Below are positions 24,947 to 33,413 of a stretch of DNA of 64,000 nucleotides, piece by piece (position 1 is the stretch's first letter; each line of letters begins with the position of its first letter). The stretch is from Kribbella pratensis. GTDB lineage: Bacteria; Actinomycetota; Actinomycetes; Propionibacteriales; Kribbellaceae. The stretch spans positions 528,266 to 592,265 of the forward strand of contig NZ_SODP01000004.1 in the NCBI RefSeq assembly GCF_004365355.1, written 5' to 3'. Below the pieces are notes generated by a model, which did no database searches, was not told the origin of the DNA, and worked only from the letters and a program-made list of their open reading frames with translations. The translations under genes and the position numbers were made by a program.

Positions 24947-25773
24947 GGTTTGATGCCGTTCAGGCCGACGGCTCCGCCGACTACGCGATCCCGCAACCCC
25001 GCAGGCAGTTTCGGCAGGATTGCGCCGAGCGTGCGGGCCTCGGCGACGGCGTACCTGCGGCGCGGGCGACGTGCCTCAACCGCTCGGACGATGACCTCCG
25101 CAACCTTCTCCACCGGGCCTGGCTTGAACCGCCCCATCGCCTTCCCATAAGCGGCCAGGTGCTCTGCATACAACTCCACCCGCTCACGATCAGCCTGCTG
25201 CATCGCGGCGTCCGCCGCGGCACCCGCACGCGCGAAGATCTCGGTCTCTGTCGTCCCCGGCTCGACCACCACCACCGGGATTTTCCACGCGGCCAATTCC
25301 AACCGCAGCGCGTTCGACAGCGCCTCCAACCCGGCCTTGCTCGCCGACAGCGCACCCAGCAACGGCATCGCAACTCTCCCGGTCGCCGCACTCACGTTGA
25401 CGATCCTGCCGTGGCCGGCCCGCACGAGGGGCAGGAACTCTCGTACGACGGATGCCGGGCCGAGCGTGTTCACCTCCAGCTGCCGTCGCCACTCATCGGC
25501 CGGTACGAGCTCGAGCGGACCCTGGACGATCACGCCGGCGTTGTTGATCACCGCCCACAGCCCGTCCACCTCCCCCGCGACCCGCTTGGCCGCCGCGGCC
25601 ACACTCTCCGGATCCGCAACGTCCAACGGCACCACCCGCACCCCCGGCTCGAACGCGGCTGGTCCACGCGCCCCGGCGTACACGGTGAAGCCCCGGCTCT
25701 GCAGCAGCCGGACCGTCGCCATGCCGATGCCGCCGGTTGATCCGGTGACGAGAACCGCCCGTGCCTCAGTCAT
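24943..25773 (-). CDS. Short-chain dehydrogenase homologue lacking the catalytic Tyr
   Basis: A 276-residue SDR fold protein: cofactor motif VTGSTGGIG, NNAG in AVINNAGVI, and Ser in IVNVSAATGR. The active-site stretch reads GALSASKAG, so the YxxSK tyrosine is Leu (codon CTG), while Ser and Lys remain. It may be catalytically altered, or partner the normal SDR downstream. First gene of the SDR pair, 4-base overlap; three PadR boxes lie upstream. Confidence 0.86.
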   Translation of the reverse strand: MTEARAVLVTGSTGGIGMATVRLLQSRGFTVYAGARGPAAFEPGVRVVPLDVADPESVAAAAKRVAGEVDGLWAVINNAGVIVQGPLELVPADEWRRQLEVNTLGPASVVREFLPLVRAGHGRIVNVSAATGRVAMPLLGALSASKAGLEALSNALRLELAAWKIPVVVVEPGTTETEIFARAGAAADAAMQQADRERVELYAEHLAAYGKAMGRFKPGPVEKVAEVIVRAVEARRPRRRYAVAEARTLGAILPKLPAGLRDRVVGGAVGLNGIKP

Positions 25774-25788
25774 ATGAACTCCTCACAG

Positions 25789-25848
25789 ATGTTCTCTAGG
25801 ACATGTCCCTAGGGACATATCTGAGCATGCACATGTCCCAGCGGACAT
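25789..25848. promoter_or_regulatory. Three ATGT-N8-ACAT boxes, PadR operators
   Basis: The PadR consensus ATGT-N8-ACAT occurs three times: 25789-25804, 25803-25818 (sharing two bases) and 25833-25848. They lie in the 107-base gap between the SDR operon (start 25773) and the divergent padR gene (start 25881). The second box is a perfect palindrome, ATGTCCCTAGGGACAT. Confidence 0.85.
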
Positions 25849-25880
25849 GTCAAGATGGCGGGACAACACAGGAGGTGGAC

Positions 25881-26432
25881 ATGTCATTGCGGCACGGGTT
25901 GCTCGGGCTGCTCGCCGAAGGGCCGGCGAGTGGGTACGACCTGGCCAGACGGTTCACCGAGGTACTCGGCTCGATCTGGCCGGCGCAGCACCCGAAGATC
26001 TACGCCGAGCTGAACAAGCTCGCCGCCGAGGGCCTGGTCGAGGTCGAGAGCGAGGGGCCGCGGCGGCGGAAGGCATACCGGATCACCGATCCCGGCGTGG
26101 TGGAGGTGAAGCGCTGGCTGACCGACGTCGACGTCGACCACACGATGCGGCTGCAGCCGCTGCTGCGTTCACTGTTCTTCTGGATGATGGACACCGACGA
26201 ACTGCAGCGCCACCTCGAGGCCGAGGCGAGCTACTATCGCGAGCTCGCCGACCAGTACCGCGACTACGCGGCCCGCAAGGACCGCGGCGAATTCGGCTAC
26301 AGCGAGCAGACCCAGTCGATGCGCGTCACCATCGAAGCCGGCATCCGCCTGTACTCCGCCCTCGCCGACTGGGCCGAATGGGCACAGACCGTCCCGCCCG
26401 CCAAACCCACCCCACCTCACGCGAACGGATAA
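25881..26432 (+). CDS. PadR-family transcriptional regulator
   Basis: A 183-residue repressor: N-terminal winged helix (SLRHGLLGLLAEGPASGYDL, then WPAQHPKIYAELNKLAAEGL) and a C-terminal helical dimerisation domain of the Vir_act_alpha_C type (about 95-175) rich in charged helices. ATG 25881 has GGAGG seven bases upstream; a longer in-frame start would run through the operators. Ligand-responsive repression of the divergent SDR pair and of itself is the likely role. Confidence 0.93.
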   Translation: MSLRHGLLGLLAEGPASGYDLARRFTEVLGSIWPAQHPKIYAELNKLAAEGLVEVESEGPRRRKAYRITDPGVVEVKRWLTDVDVDHTMRLQPLLRSLFFWMMDTDELQRHLEAEASYYRELADQYRDYAARKDRGEFGYSEQTQSMRVTIEAGIRLYSALADWAEWAQTVPPAKPTPPHANG

Positions 26433-26440
26433 CCCTTCGA

Positions 26441-26482
26441 GTTGGGGGTTCTCCGCTGGTATACCGCCGGAGAACCCCCAAC
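26441..26482. terminator. Terminator hairpin after padR
   Basis: Arms GTTGGGGGTTCTCCG and CGGAGAACCCCCAAC form a perfect 15-bp stem around 12 bases, starting nine bases after the padR stop codon. Confidence 0.8.
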
Positions 26483-26507
26483 AGCGGTGGATGTCCTCTC
26501 GAAACGC

Positions 26508-26546
26508 CGGAAGGCCGGCCGAGCAACGAGCTCGGCCGGCCTTCCG
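26508..26546. terminator. Terminator hairpin after the M36 protease gene
   Basis: Arms CGGAAGGCCGGCCGAGC and GCTCGGCCGGCCTTCCG form a perfect 17-bp stem with loop AACGA, 15 bases beyond the stop codon of the minus-strand gene ending at 26562. Confidence 0.85.
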
Positions 26547-26561
26547 TTCAGCGGTACTGCG

Positions 26562-29486
26562 TTACTTCTTGCCGAAGACCTGGATTTCGGTCATGTCGGT
26601 GAACTGGCATCCGCCGAAGGCGCCGTCGGGGCAGTTCGTCTTGAAGTCCGGGACCTGCGGGCTGGTCATCACGAACCGGACGTACTGGATGCCGGTCGCG
26701 TTGCCGGTCGGGGCGACCAGGTTGTACTTGCCCCGGTTCGTGGCGTCGAAGGTGCCCGACGCCGCGACCGCCCAGGTGGTGCCGTCGACCGACGTCTCGA
26801 CCCGGTAACCACCGGTCGAAGCGCTGCCCGGGTCACCACAGGTGTTGGACGGGTCGATGTTGAACCCGCTGACGTTGACCTTCGCCGGCAGCTTGATGTC
26901 GATGTGCTTCTCGATCATCGTGTTGGTCGGCGTACCGGCGTTGTCGCCGGTCGTGCTGCCCCAGCCGGTGCCCTGGGCGTTGTCGATCGCGAACGCCGGG
27001 CCGCACTGCGGAGTGAAGTCCGGACCGTTGAATCCGGTCACCGTGCCACCGCCGGAGGAGGCGGCCCAGTTACGACGCGGCGCGAAGTTCGCCTTGGCGC
27101 CGGGCTTGACCGTGGCCGGCTGGACCAGCAGCTCGTACCCCGGAGCGGACATCACGAGCTTCGGGTACGTACCCGGCGCGACACCGGTGATGGCGTAGTT
27201 GCCGTTCGCATCGGTGGTGCCGGCGTAGTCACCGGCGTACCCGGAGGAGTGGCCGCCGACGTAGACCAGCGCGCCGGCCACCGGAGCACCGGTGTCCTTG
27301 TCGGTCACCTTGCCGGTCAGGGTCGTGGTCGCACCCGTCGGCGGCTTGTGGAAGTCCTCGGCCGGGAACGCGTCGCCGCCGTCGATGACACCGGCGTACC
27401 AGCCCATGCCGCGGTTGGCGAAGACGGTCCAGATCGTGTCGGCGTTCTTGCCGCCGCTGGCGACCAGGTCGGCCTGGACGATCGCGTTGCGCATGTCGAG
27501 CATCGTCGGGTCGGCCGGCGACAGCTCCATCGCGCGGGTGATGATGCTCATCGCGTAGCTACGGCCGAAGCGCTCACGCAGGTCCCACAGCGTCTGCGCC
27601 CAGACCTCACCGGAGGCGTGCACCTCGGGCGAGCCGCCGATGGTCGGGAAGTCGGCGTAGGTGTAGCCGCCCTTCGAGCCGTCGGGCTGGATGCAGTTCG
27701 GGCTGACCGCCTTCACGCGGCAGTCGATCGCCTGCGTACGGAACAGCTCGCCGTGCGAGACGTACCGGCCCTCGAGGACCTCACCCGGAGCGGTGGTGTC
27801 CTTCTCCAGGCCGTGCGAGACCAGGTAGTCCATCGCGTAGAAGTCGCTCCACGCCTCACCCATCGAGCCGGCCTGGATGCTGTTCAGCGTCGAGTTGCCG
27901 GTGGCGTCGACGACCAGGCGGTTCGACAGACCGTGCGTGTACTCGTGGTACAGGATGCTGGCGTCGTTCGCGCCGCTGGACGGAACGTAGCCCTCCTGCT
28001 GGTCGGTCGTCCCCGGGAAGTGCCACAGGTACATCTGCATGGTCGGCGGGGTGCCGTCCGGCGGGGTCGACATGTTCGCGTTGTCGATGTGGTTGGCGTC
28101 CGGCCCGCCGTTCGCGGCGGTGGCCGCGCCGTCCAGCGCGTTCAGGAGCACCGGATCGCCGCCCGCGGCGTCGAACGAACCGGCCGCGGGGGTGAAGCTG
28201 ATCGGCGGCTTGGCCAGCCAGTCGTGGAAGTTGCTGGCCAGGTAGAACGCGTTGGTGACGTCCTGGTTCATGTTGGTCTTCCAGGAGTCCGGCTTCGCCG
28301 GGTCCCAGGTGCAGATGAACGAGGCCGAGCAGAACGACGAGGCGTTCTGGAACGTCGTCAGCTTGTACTCCGAGCCCGTCTTGGTACCCGGTACCTTGAC
28401 GGTCTCACCGGCGTTCGGCTGGTTGTCGTCGTTGACGTCCGCCCAGGCCGCGACCGACGTACCGTCGAGGAGGGTCTTCGCGTTCTTCGGCAGCCACTTG
28501 TTGTAGATGAGGTTCTCGGTCCGCTGCGTACCGCCCTTGGCGGCGCCCGGGTAGTAGTCCTGCACCAGCGCGTCGCCGTTGCCCTCGCTGACCAGGTCCT
28601 TGCGGTAGAGCGTGGCACCGGTCTGGGCGTCGACGACGTGGCTGTAGATGTTCTGGCCACCGGAGTTGGTGTAGGTCAACCAACCCTTCTGCAGCCCGTC
28701 GGCGGTGTGGAACCACACCTGCTGGGCGGTGTCGCCGTTGCTCCACTTGGTGCTCACACCGGAGGTGGTCGCGGTCGCGGACTTCGCCGTACCGCCGACG
28801 TCCTTGATGGCGGCGCTGCGGGCGCCGGCCGCGGAGACCTTCGGCGCGGCCTCGGCGGAGCGCGACTGCGCGGCCGCGGTGAGGCCGGAGACGGGCGAGC
28901 CCATCACGGAGATCAGCTGGCCGTTCTTGGTGACGTTGGCCTTCAGGCCGTTGCCGAAGACCTCGACGCCGTCGACCACCTGGGTCCAGAAGATGTGGTG
29001 GGTACCGAGGTCGTCGACGTAGTCCTTGCGCAGCTTCAGCGTGCCGAGGTCCGCGTCGGAGAGCTTGAAGATCTCCGGGTGGGCCTTCACGTACCCGAGG
29101 GCGACGTCGGTGGCCTTCTTGGCGCTCTTGCCGGTCAGGAAGCCGTTCAGCTTGGTGACCTGGGCCGGCGTGCCGGTGTTCGGGTCGACCTCGACGACGC
29201 CCTGGGTGCCGAGCGAGTCGCGGAACTTCTTCGACGCGGCCGTCTCCTTGCCCTGCACCTTGGCGGTCCGGGCGTAGGTGGTCTTGGCGTTCGGCGTCCG
29301 GGCGTCGTAGTTGCCCTTACGCTCCTTGCCCGATGCCTGCTTGTCGGCCTGGGCCGGCTTCTTGGCGTCGGCGCCGCCGGGCTTCTGCGCGGCGTCCGCG
29401 CCACCGGCGGTCATGGCCAGCACAACGGCGGCCGCGGAGACGGCTGAGACTGCCAGGAGCCCCCGCCCTCTGCGTGATGTTGTCAC
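26562..29486 (-). CDS. Secreted M36 (fungalysin-type) metalloprotease
   Basis: A 974-residue exported zinc protease. In order: Sec signal (about 1-33, VVLAMTAGGADA), FTP propeptide (about 80-260), M36 catalytic domain with HEYTH at 514-518 and the third ligand Glu544 in GEAWSDFY, a carboxypeptidase-regulatory-like beta domain (about 710-790, LTGKVTDKDTGAPV), and a C-terminal domain resembling a discoidin/adhesion module. GTG 29486 is preferred over 29528 since GGAGA precedes it and the signal begins VTTSRRGRG. Likely degrades extracellular protein. It is followed by a strong hairpin and sits next to an S53 protease, transcribed separately. Confidence 0.93.
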   Translation of the reverse strand: MTTSRRGRGLLAVSAVSAAAVVLAMTAGGADAAQKPGGADAKKPAQADKQASGKERKGNYDARTPNAKTTYARTAKVQGKETAASKKFRDSLGTQGVVEVDPNTGTPAQVTKLNGFLTGKSAKKATDVALGYVKAHPEIFKLSDADLGTLKLRKDYVDDLGTHHIFWTQVVDGVEVFGNGLKANVTKNGQLISVMGSPVSGLTAAAQSRSAEAAPKVSAAGARSAAIKDVGGTAKSATATTSGVSTKWSNGDTAQQVWFHTADGLQKGWLTYTNSGGQNIYSHVVDAQTGATLYRKDLVSEGNGDALVQDYYPGAAKGGTQRTENLIYNKWLPKNAKTLLDGTSVAAWADVNDDNQPNAGETVKVPGTKTGSEYKLTTFQNASSFCSASFICTWDPAKPDSWKTNMNQDVTNAFYLASNFHDWLAKPPISFTPAAGSFDAAGGDPVLLNALDGAATAANGGPDANHIDNANMSTPPDGTPPTMQMYLWHFPGTTDQQEGYVPSSGANDASILYHEYTHGLSNRLVVDATGNSTLNSIQAGSMGEAWSDFYAMDYLVSHGLEKDTTAPGEVLEGRYVSHGELFRTQAIDCRVKAVSPNCIQPDGSKGGYTYADFPTIGGSPEVHASGEVWAQTLWDLRERFGRSYAMSIITRAMELSPADPTMLDMRNAIVQADLVASGGKNADTIWTVFANRGMGWYAGVIDGGDAFPAEDFHKPPTGATTTLTGKVTDKDTGAPVAGALVYVGGHSSGYAGDYAGTTDANGNYAITGVAPGTYPKLVMSAPGYELLVQPATVKPGAKANFAPRRNWAASSGGGTVTGFNGPDFTPQCGPAFAIDNAQGTGWGSTTGDNAGTPTNTMIEKHIDIKLPAKVNVSGFNIDPSNTCGDPGSASTGGYRVETSVDGTTWAVAASGTFDATNRGKYNLVAPTGNATGIQYVRFVMTSPQVPDFKTNCPDGAFGGCQFTDMTEIQVFGKK

Positions 29487-29637
29487 AGCAAATCTCCATG
29501 GAGTTCGAATTAGCGGGTCGCCCTCCACGACCCGTCCCGGGGGCTGACCTTAAGCCTGCCGAAGCCTCCGGGGAAGAGAAATCTCCGGAATGTCGCGGAG
29601 TCGAGGGTTGTCCTTCGTGCTCGGAACAGTACTAAAA

Positions 29638-29677
29638 GCGACCGGACAATGGTTGCACGCAGCCATTGTCCGGTCGC
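29638..29677. terminator. Terminator hairpin after the S53 protease gene
   Basis: Arms GCGACCGGACAATGG and CCATTGTCCGGTCGC form a perfect 15-bp stem, 18 bases beyond the stop of the minus-strand gene ending at 29696. Confidence 0.85.
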
Positions 29678-29695
29678 CGCGAGTGTTACAGCGGG

Positions 29696-30904
29696 TCAGA
29701 AAGCGCCGGCGCCGTTCGGCGTACCGAGGCCGGTCGGACCGTCCCAGCCGGTCCGGGCGTTGCACCACTGGGACGTGGGGCACGAACCGTTGCTGCCGCT
29801 GGTCACGTCGAACAGCGAGCCCGGGTGGGCGTACGGGAACGAGTTCGCGTAGCCGCTGGTGTTGCCGGACAGCGCGTAGACCGCGGCGATGATCGGCGCG
29901 GCCTCACTGGTCCCGCCGAACTGCGCCCAGGTCGACGCGGTCTTGCTCGTCGGGTAGTAGATCGCCATGCCGCCCTTGCCCGGGTCGGCCGCGGCGGAGA
30001 CGTCCGCCATCGCACGCTTCGAGCAGCCGGTGCTGAACGACGCTGCGCCCGGCAGTGCGGTGTTGTACGTCGAGCAGCCCGAGCCCGCACCGCTCCACAC
30101 GGTCTCGCTCCAGCCCCGAGAGTTGCTGGCGGCAACCAACGACGTACCGCCGACGGCCGTCGTGTACGACGAGGACGCCGGGTAGCTGCCGCCCTGGTAG
30201 CCGTTGTCACCGGTGGATGCGGTGACTGCGATGCCCGGGTGGTTGTAGTACGCGCCGTAGGTGGCATCGGAGGCGTCGCCGCCGCCGTAGCTGTTCGAGA
30301 TCGCCACCACACCCGCCTGCTTGGCTGCGGTCTGGACCGCAGTACCGAGGTCGGCGAAGCTCGCGGAGTTGGCCTGTACGACGACGATCTTCGCGTCCGG
30401 CGCCGCGGCGGAGACCGCGTCGACGTCGAGCGCCTGCTCGCCGGCCCAGCCCGCGTTGAACCGCGGCAGCGACGTACCGCCGGTCTGGTTGATGACCTTC
30501 AAGCAGCCGTTGGCCGTCGTACACGCGGACAGGCCGAACTGGGAGCGGTAGACGCCGAGGTCGCGCTCCAGGTTCGGGTAGCCGTACGCGTCGACGATGG
30601 CGACCGTGCGGCCGCCGGCACTGAGGCCGTTGAGCTTGTACGCGTCGCGCAGACCGGTCGGGGTCAGGCCGGTCGACGGCGGCGTGCTGGTCGCCGGTGT
30701 GAACCCGTCCGGGTTCACCAGTTTCAGCGCGTTGCAGCTGGCGGTGTGTTTGGCCGTGGCGGCCGAGCACACGCGGGCGGCGTGCTTCCCGGCGGTGTAG
30801 GGGGTGGCCGCGTCGGCTCCCGATGCGGACACTGCTTGGACGGTCAGTCCCGCGACGGCCAGTGCGCCGACGCCCAGGGCGGACACGAGAATCCGTTGCC
30901 TCAA
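29696..30904 (-). CDS. Secreted S53 (sedolisin-like) serine protease
   Basis: A 402-residue exported protease with a subtilisin-like fold active at low pH in its relatives. The catalytic set is visible: Glu156 and Asp160 in GWAGEQALDVDAV (the E-x3-D pair), oxyanion Asp233 in TASTGDNG and Ser333 in GGTSEAAP. The Sec signal covers about residues 1-34. It lacks the long activation propeptide of classical sedolisins, as in several actinomycete members. TTG 30904 is preferred: GAGGAG lies five bases before it and the basic n-region LRQRIL follows. Confidence 0.9.
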   Translation of the reverse strand: MRQRILVSALGVGALAVAGLTVQAVSASGADAATPYTAGKHAARVCSAATAKHTASCNALKLVNPDGFTPATSTPPSTGLTPTGLRDAYKLNGLSAGGRTVAIVDAYGYPNLERDLGVYRSQFGLSACTTANGCLKVINQTGGTSLPRFNAGWAGEQALDVDAVSAAAPDAKIVVVQANSASFADLGTAVQTAAKQAGVVAISNSYGGGDASDATYGAYYNHPGIAVTASTGDNGYQGGSYPASSSYTTAVGGTSLVAASNSRGWSETVWSGAGSGCSTYNTALPGAASFSTGCSKRAMADVSAAADPGKGGMAIYYPTSKTASTWAQFGGTSEAAPIIAAVYALSGNTSGYANSFPYAHPGSLFDVTSGSNGSCPTSQWCNARTGWDGPTGLGTPNGAGAF

Positions 30905-31028
30905 CTGGACTCCTCGAGTTGGGCAGACCTCCGCTGACACGACCCTCACGGCCGGGGCGGAGGCCAGCATTAGTGGGGGTCATCGCATCGTCCGTCGGCC
31001 GGACGTAGAGATGCCAGCGATCGGACCG

Positions 31029-31058
31029 ATGACAAATGTCATGGGTGAACCCATGACA
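31029..31058. promoter_or_regulatory. Overlapping palindromes of TGTCAT half-sites
   Basis: ATGACAAATGTCAT (31029-31042) overlaps a second inverted repeat with arms TGTCATGGGT (31037-31046) and ACCCATGACA (31049-31058). They lie in the 329-base gap between the S53 protease gene (start 30904) and the divergent ABC transporter operon (start 31234); either could be the target. Confidence 0.5.
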
Positions 31059-31156
31059 CCCGCCCCGATCGAGCCCGAATTTCCGCGTGATCGCGGGCTT
31101 ACACAGGGTGCGCAACGCGGTGAAGGTTTCCCCCTGAGTTTCCCGGGCGCCGAGTC

Positions 31157-31187
31157 TTGACACGGTTTGGACAGCGGGGGCTATGCT
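31157..31187 (+). promoter_or_regulatory. Candidate sigma-70-type promoter for the sugar ABC operon
   Basis: TTGACA at 31157-31162 and TATGCT at 31182-31187, with a 19-base spacer (longer than ideal), stand 47 bases upstream of the binding-protein ATG. The -35 is a perfect consensus, which is uncommon in this sequence. Confidence 0.45.
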
Positions 31188-31233
31188 GCCGGGAATCTGT
31201 GAGAAATCGATTTCCCAGCCTGGAGGTCCGGTC

Positions 31234-32550
31234 ATGGATCAACCCCTGATGAGTCGGCGAACCCTCAGTCGACGGCACCTTCTCCAGGCGACGGGAGGTA
31301 CGGCGCTGGCCGCCGCGCTGGCCGCCTGCGGTGGTGGTGGCGGCGGGAGCGGCGGCGGCTCGTCGTCCAAGGAGCTCTCGTTCGTGTACATGGGCACGGC
31401 CGAGCAGCAGGCGACCTGGAACAAGCTGTTCGCGAAGTTCACCGAGCAGCACCCGGAGATCAAGCTCAAGGCAGAGGGCATTCCGCTGTCGAACTGGGGC
31501 GACTTCTTCAACCAGCTGTCCACCCGGATCGCCGGGGGGCAAGTGCCGGACGTCATCCAGATCGCGACCGAGGGGCAGCGGCTGTTCGCGTCCAAGGGCC
31601 TGCTCGCGCCGCTCGACGACTACATCGCCAAGGACAAGTCGACGATCGACGAGTACTACGGCGACATGGATCCGAACCTGGTCGAGTGGGACAAGAAGTA
31701 CGCGTCGACCGACGGCAAGACGTACTACCTGCCGGGCGAGTTCAACACGATGTGCATGTGGTACTCGAAGGAGCTGTTCGCGAAGGCCGGCGTACCGGAG
31801 CCGACGCCGAAGTGGACGTGGGACGACTTCCGGCACGCGTGCGAGCAGATCAAGGCCAAGACGGGCGCGTTCGGGTACGCCGCGGGCCCGGAGTACTTCG
31901 CGGCGATCATGCCGTGGCTGCTGACCAACGGGACCAGCAGCTTCAGCGACGACTGGTCGAAGCCGACGTACGACGACCCTCGCGTGATCGAGGCCGCTGA
32001 CTTCAACCGGAAGCTGGTCGCCGACAAGCTGTCGCCGCCGCCCGGCGGAACGTTCGACGCGACGACCGCGGCGGCGCAGGGCAAGCTGGCGATGTTCGGC
32101 GGCGGCCGCTGGCCGATCATCAGCATCCGGAACCTGAAGGCGACCGCGAAGATGGGGATCGTGCCGTGGCCGGTGAAGGCCGGGCAGGGCTCGCCGGTCG
32201 GCTGGAACGGGTACCCGATCCTGAAGGCGTCGAAGAAGAAGGACGACGCCTGGACGTTCATCAAGTTCCTGATCTCGAAGGAAGGCTCGTCGTTCTTCGC
32301 CCAGCTCGGCGGGACGATCGTGCCGGCCCGCAAGTCGGTCGCGAACAGCCAGTCGTTCCTCGAGGACGCGCCGAAGGGCACGGAGTACCTGTACCAGGCG
32401 CTGTCCTACGCGACGCCGATCCCGTCGCCCGACAAGGGCGCCGCCGTACAGAAGGCGATCGAGGACGGCTGGAAGCAGGTGCTCACCGGGAATGCATCGC
32501 CGGCCGATGCGCTCGGCAAGGCGCAGACCACGCTGGAGGGATTGGTCTGA
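31234..32550 (+). CDS. Sugar ABC transporter substrate-binding lipoprotein
   Basis: A 438-residue family 1 extracellular solute-binding protein: twin-arginine-like n-region SRRTLSRRHLLQ, hydrophobic core and lipobox ALAACGGG, then a glycine linker and binding fold (FTEQHPEIKLKAEG, GGQVPDVIQIATEGQ, WTWDDFRHACEQIK, GKLAMFGGGRWP). It delivers a carbohydrate, probably an oligosaccharide, to the permeases encoded next. ATG 31234 has TGGAGG upstream. First gene of a five-gene operon ending with a GH116-like protein. No ATPase gene is present, as usual for actinomycete sugar operons sharing MsiK. Confidence 0.93.
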   Translation: MDQPLMSRRTLSRRHLLQATGGTALAAALAACGGGGGGSGGGSSSKELSFVYMGTAEQQATWNKLFAKFTEQHPEIKLKAEGIPLSNWGDFFNQLSTRIAGGQVPDVIQIATEGQRLFASKGLLAPLDDYIAKDKSTIDEYYGDMDPNLVEWDKKYASTDGKTYYLPGEFNTMCMWYSKELFAKAGVPEPTPKWTWDDFRHACEQIKAKTGAFGYAAGPEYFAAIMPWLLTNGTSSFSDDWSKPTYDDPRVIEAADFNRKLVADKLSPPPGGTFDATTAAAQGKLAMFGGGRWPIISIRNLKATAKMGIVPWPVKAGQGSPVGWNGYPILKASKKKDDAWTFIKFLISKEGSSFFAQLGGTIVPARKSVANSQSFLEDAPKGTEYLYQALSYATPIPSPDKGAAVQKAIEDGWKQVLTGNASPADALGKAQTTLEGLV

Positions 32551-33413
32551 AACCCCAACGCCGGGACTGGCTGCCGGGCTACCTGTTCATCAGCCCTGCC
32601 GTCCTGCTCTTCGTGGTCTTCGTCGCCCTGCCACTGGTCGCGGCGTTCGGGCTGAGCCTGTTCCACTGGGATCTGCTGAGTACGCCGGAGTTCGCCGGGC
32701 TGGACAATTTCAAACAACTGGTCAGCGACGGCGCGACGATCCGGGCCGTGATCAACACCTTCGTGTTCGCGCTGGCATCGGTGGTGACGCACATCGGTCT
32801 GGGCATGCTGCTCGCGCTCGGCGTGCATCGGACGATGACGCGGGGGACGAAGTACTTCGTGCGGACGGCGTACTTCTTTCCGTTCCTGGTGTCGTGGGCC
32901 GCGGTCGCTTTGATCTGGAAGTACGTTCTGGATCCGGCCTTCGGGCTGGCGAACTACTACCTCTCGACCACGACGAACTGGTTGGCGTCCCCAACGTGGG
33001 CGCTGCCAACGCTGATCGTCGTCGACTGGTGGCACACGATCGGATACACGTTCATCATCCTGCTTGCCGGTCTGCAAACGGTGCCCGCCCAGTTGCACGA
33101 GGCAGCCCGGGTGGACGGCGCGAACGCGTGGTGGCGGTTCTGGAGCGTGACGTTGCCGGTGATGTCGCCGACGATCTTCTTCGCCACGGTGATCACGTTC
33201 ATCGGCGCGTTCCAGATCTTCGACCCGATGGTGATCATGACGCAGGGCGGGCCGGACGGCGCGACCCGCAGCATCGTGCAGTACACCTACGAGAAGGGCT
33301 TCCAATCCTTCGAGGTCGGGTACGCCGCCGCACTGTCGCTCGTGCTGTTCGTGGTGATCATGATCGTCACCGGTCTGCAGTTCCGGCTGAGCCGACGGTG
33401 GGTCCATCAGTGA
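32547..33413 (+). CDS. Sugar ABC transporter permease (MalF-type), CTG start
   Basis: A 288-residue permease with six membrane segments and the EAA loop LHEAARVDGANAWWRFWSVTLP (about 182-202). There is no ATG, GTG or TTG between the upstream stop and the first membrane segment. CTG 32547 overlaps the previous stop as CTGA, with GGAGG eight bases ahead, so it is taken as the start, parallel to the GTGA and ATGA joins of the next genes. It pairs with the following permease to form the membrane channel. Confidence 0.9.
   Translation: MKPQRRDWLPGYLFISPAVLLFVVFVALPLVAAFGLSLFHWDLLSTPEFAGLDNFKQLVSDGATIRAVINTFVFALASVVTHIGLGMLLALGVHRTMTRGTKYFVRTAYFFPFLVSWAAVALIWKYVLDPAFGLANYYLSTTTNWLASPTWALPTLIVVDWWHTIGYTFIILLAGLQTVPAQLHEAARVDGANAWWRFWSVTLPVMSPTIFFATVITFIGAFQIFDPMVIMTQGGPDGATRSIVQYTYEKGFQSFEVGYAAALSLVLFVVIMIVTGLQFRLSRRWVHQ

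Noticed and set aside
26442..29447. Long open frames antisense to the M36 protease and to hutH, kdp and others
   Set aside because: They are in high-GC shadow frames, Arg/Val/Gly-rich with no recognisable domain or sensible start; the opposite strand codes clear families.
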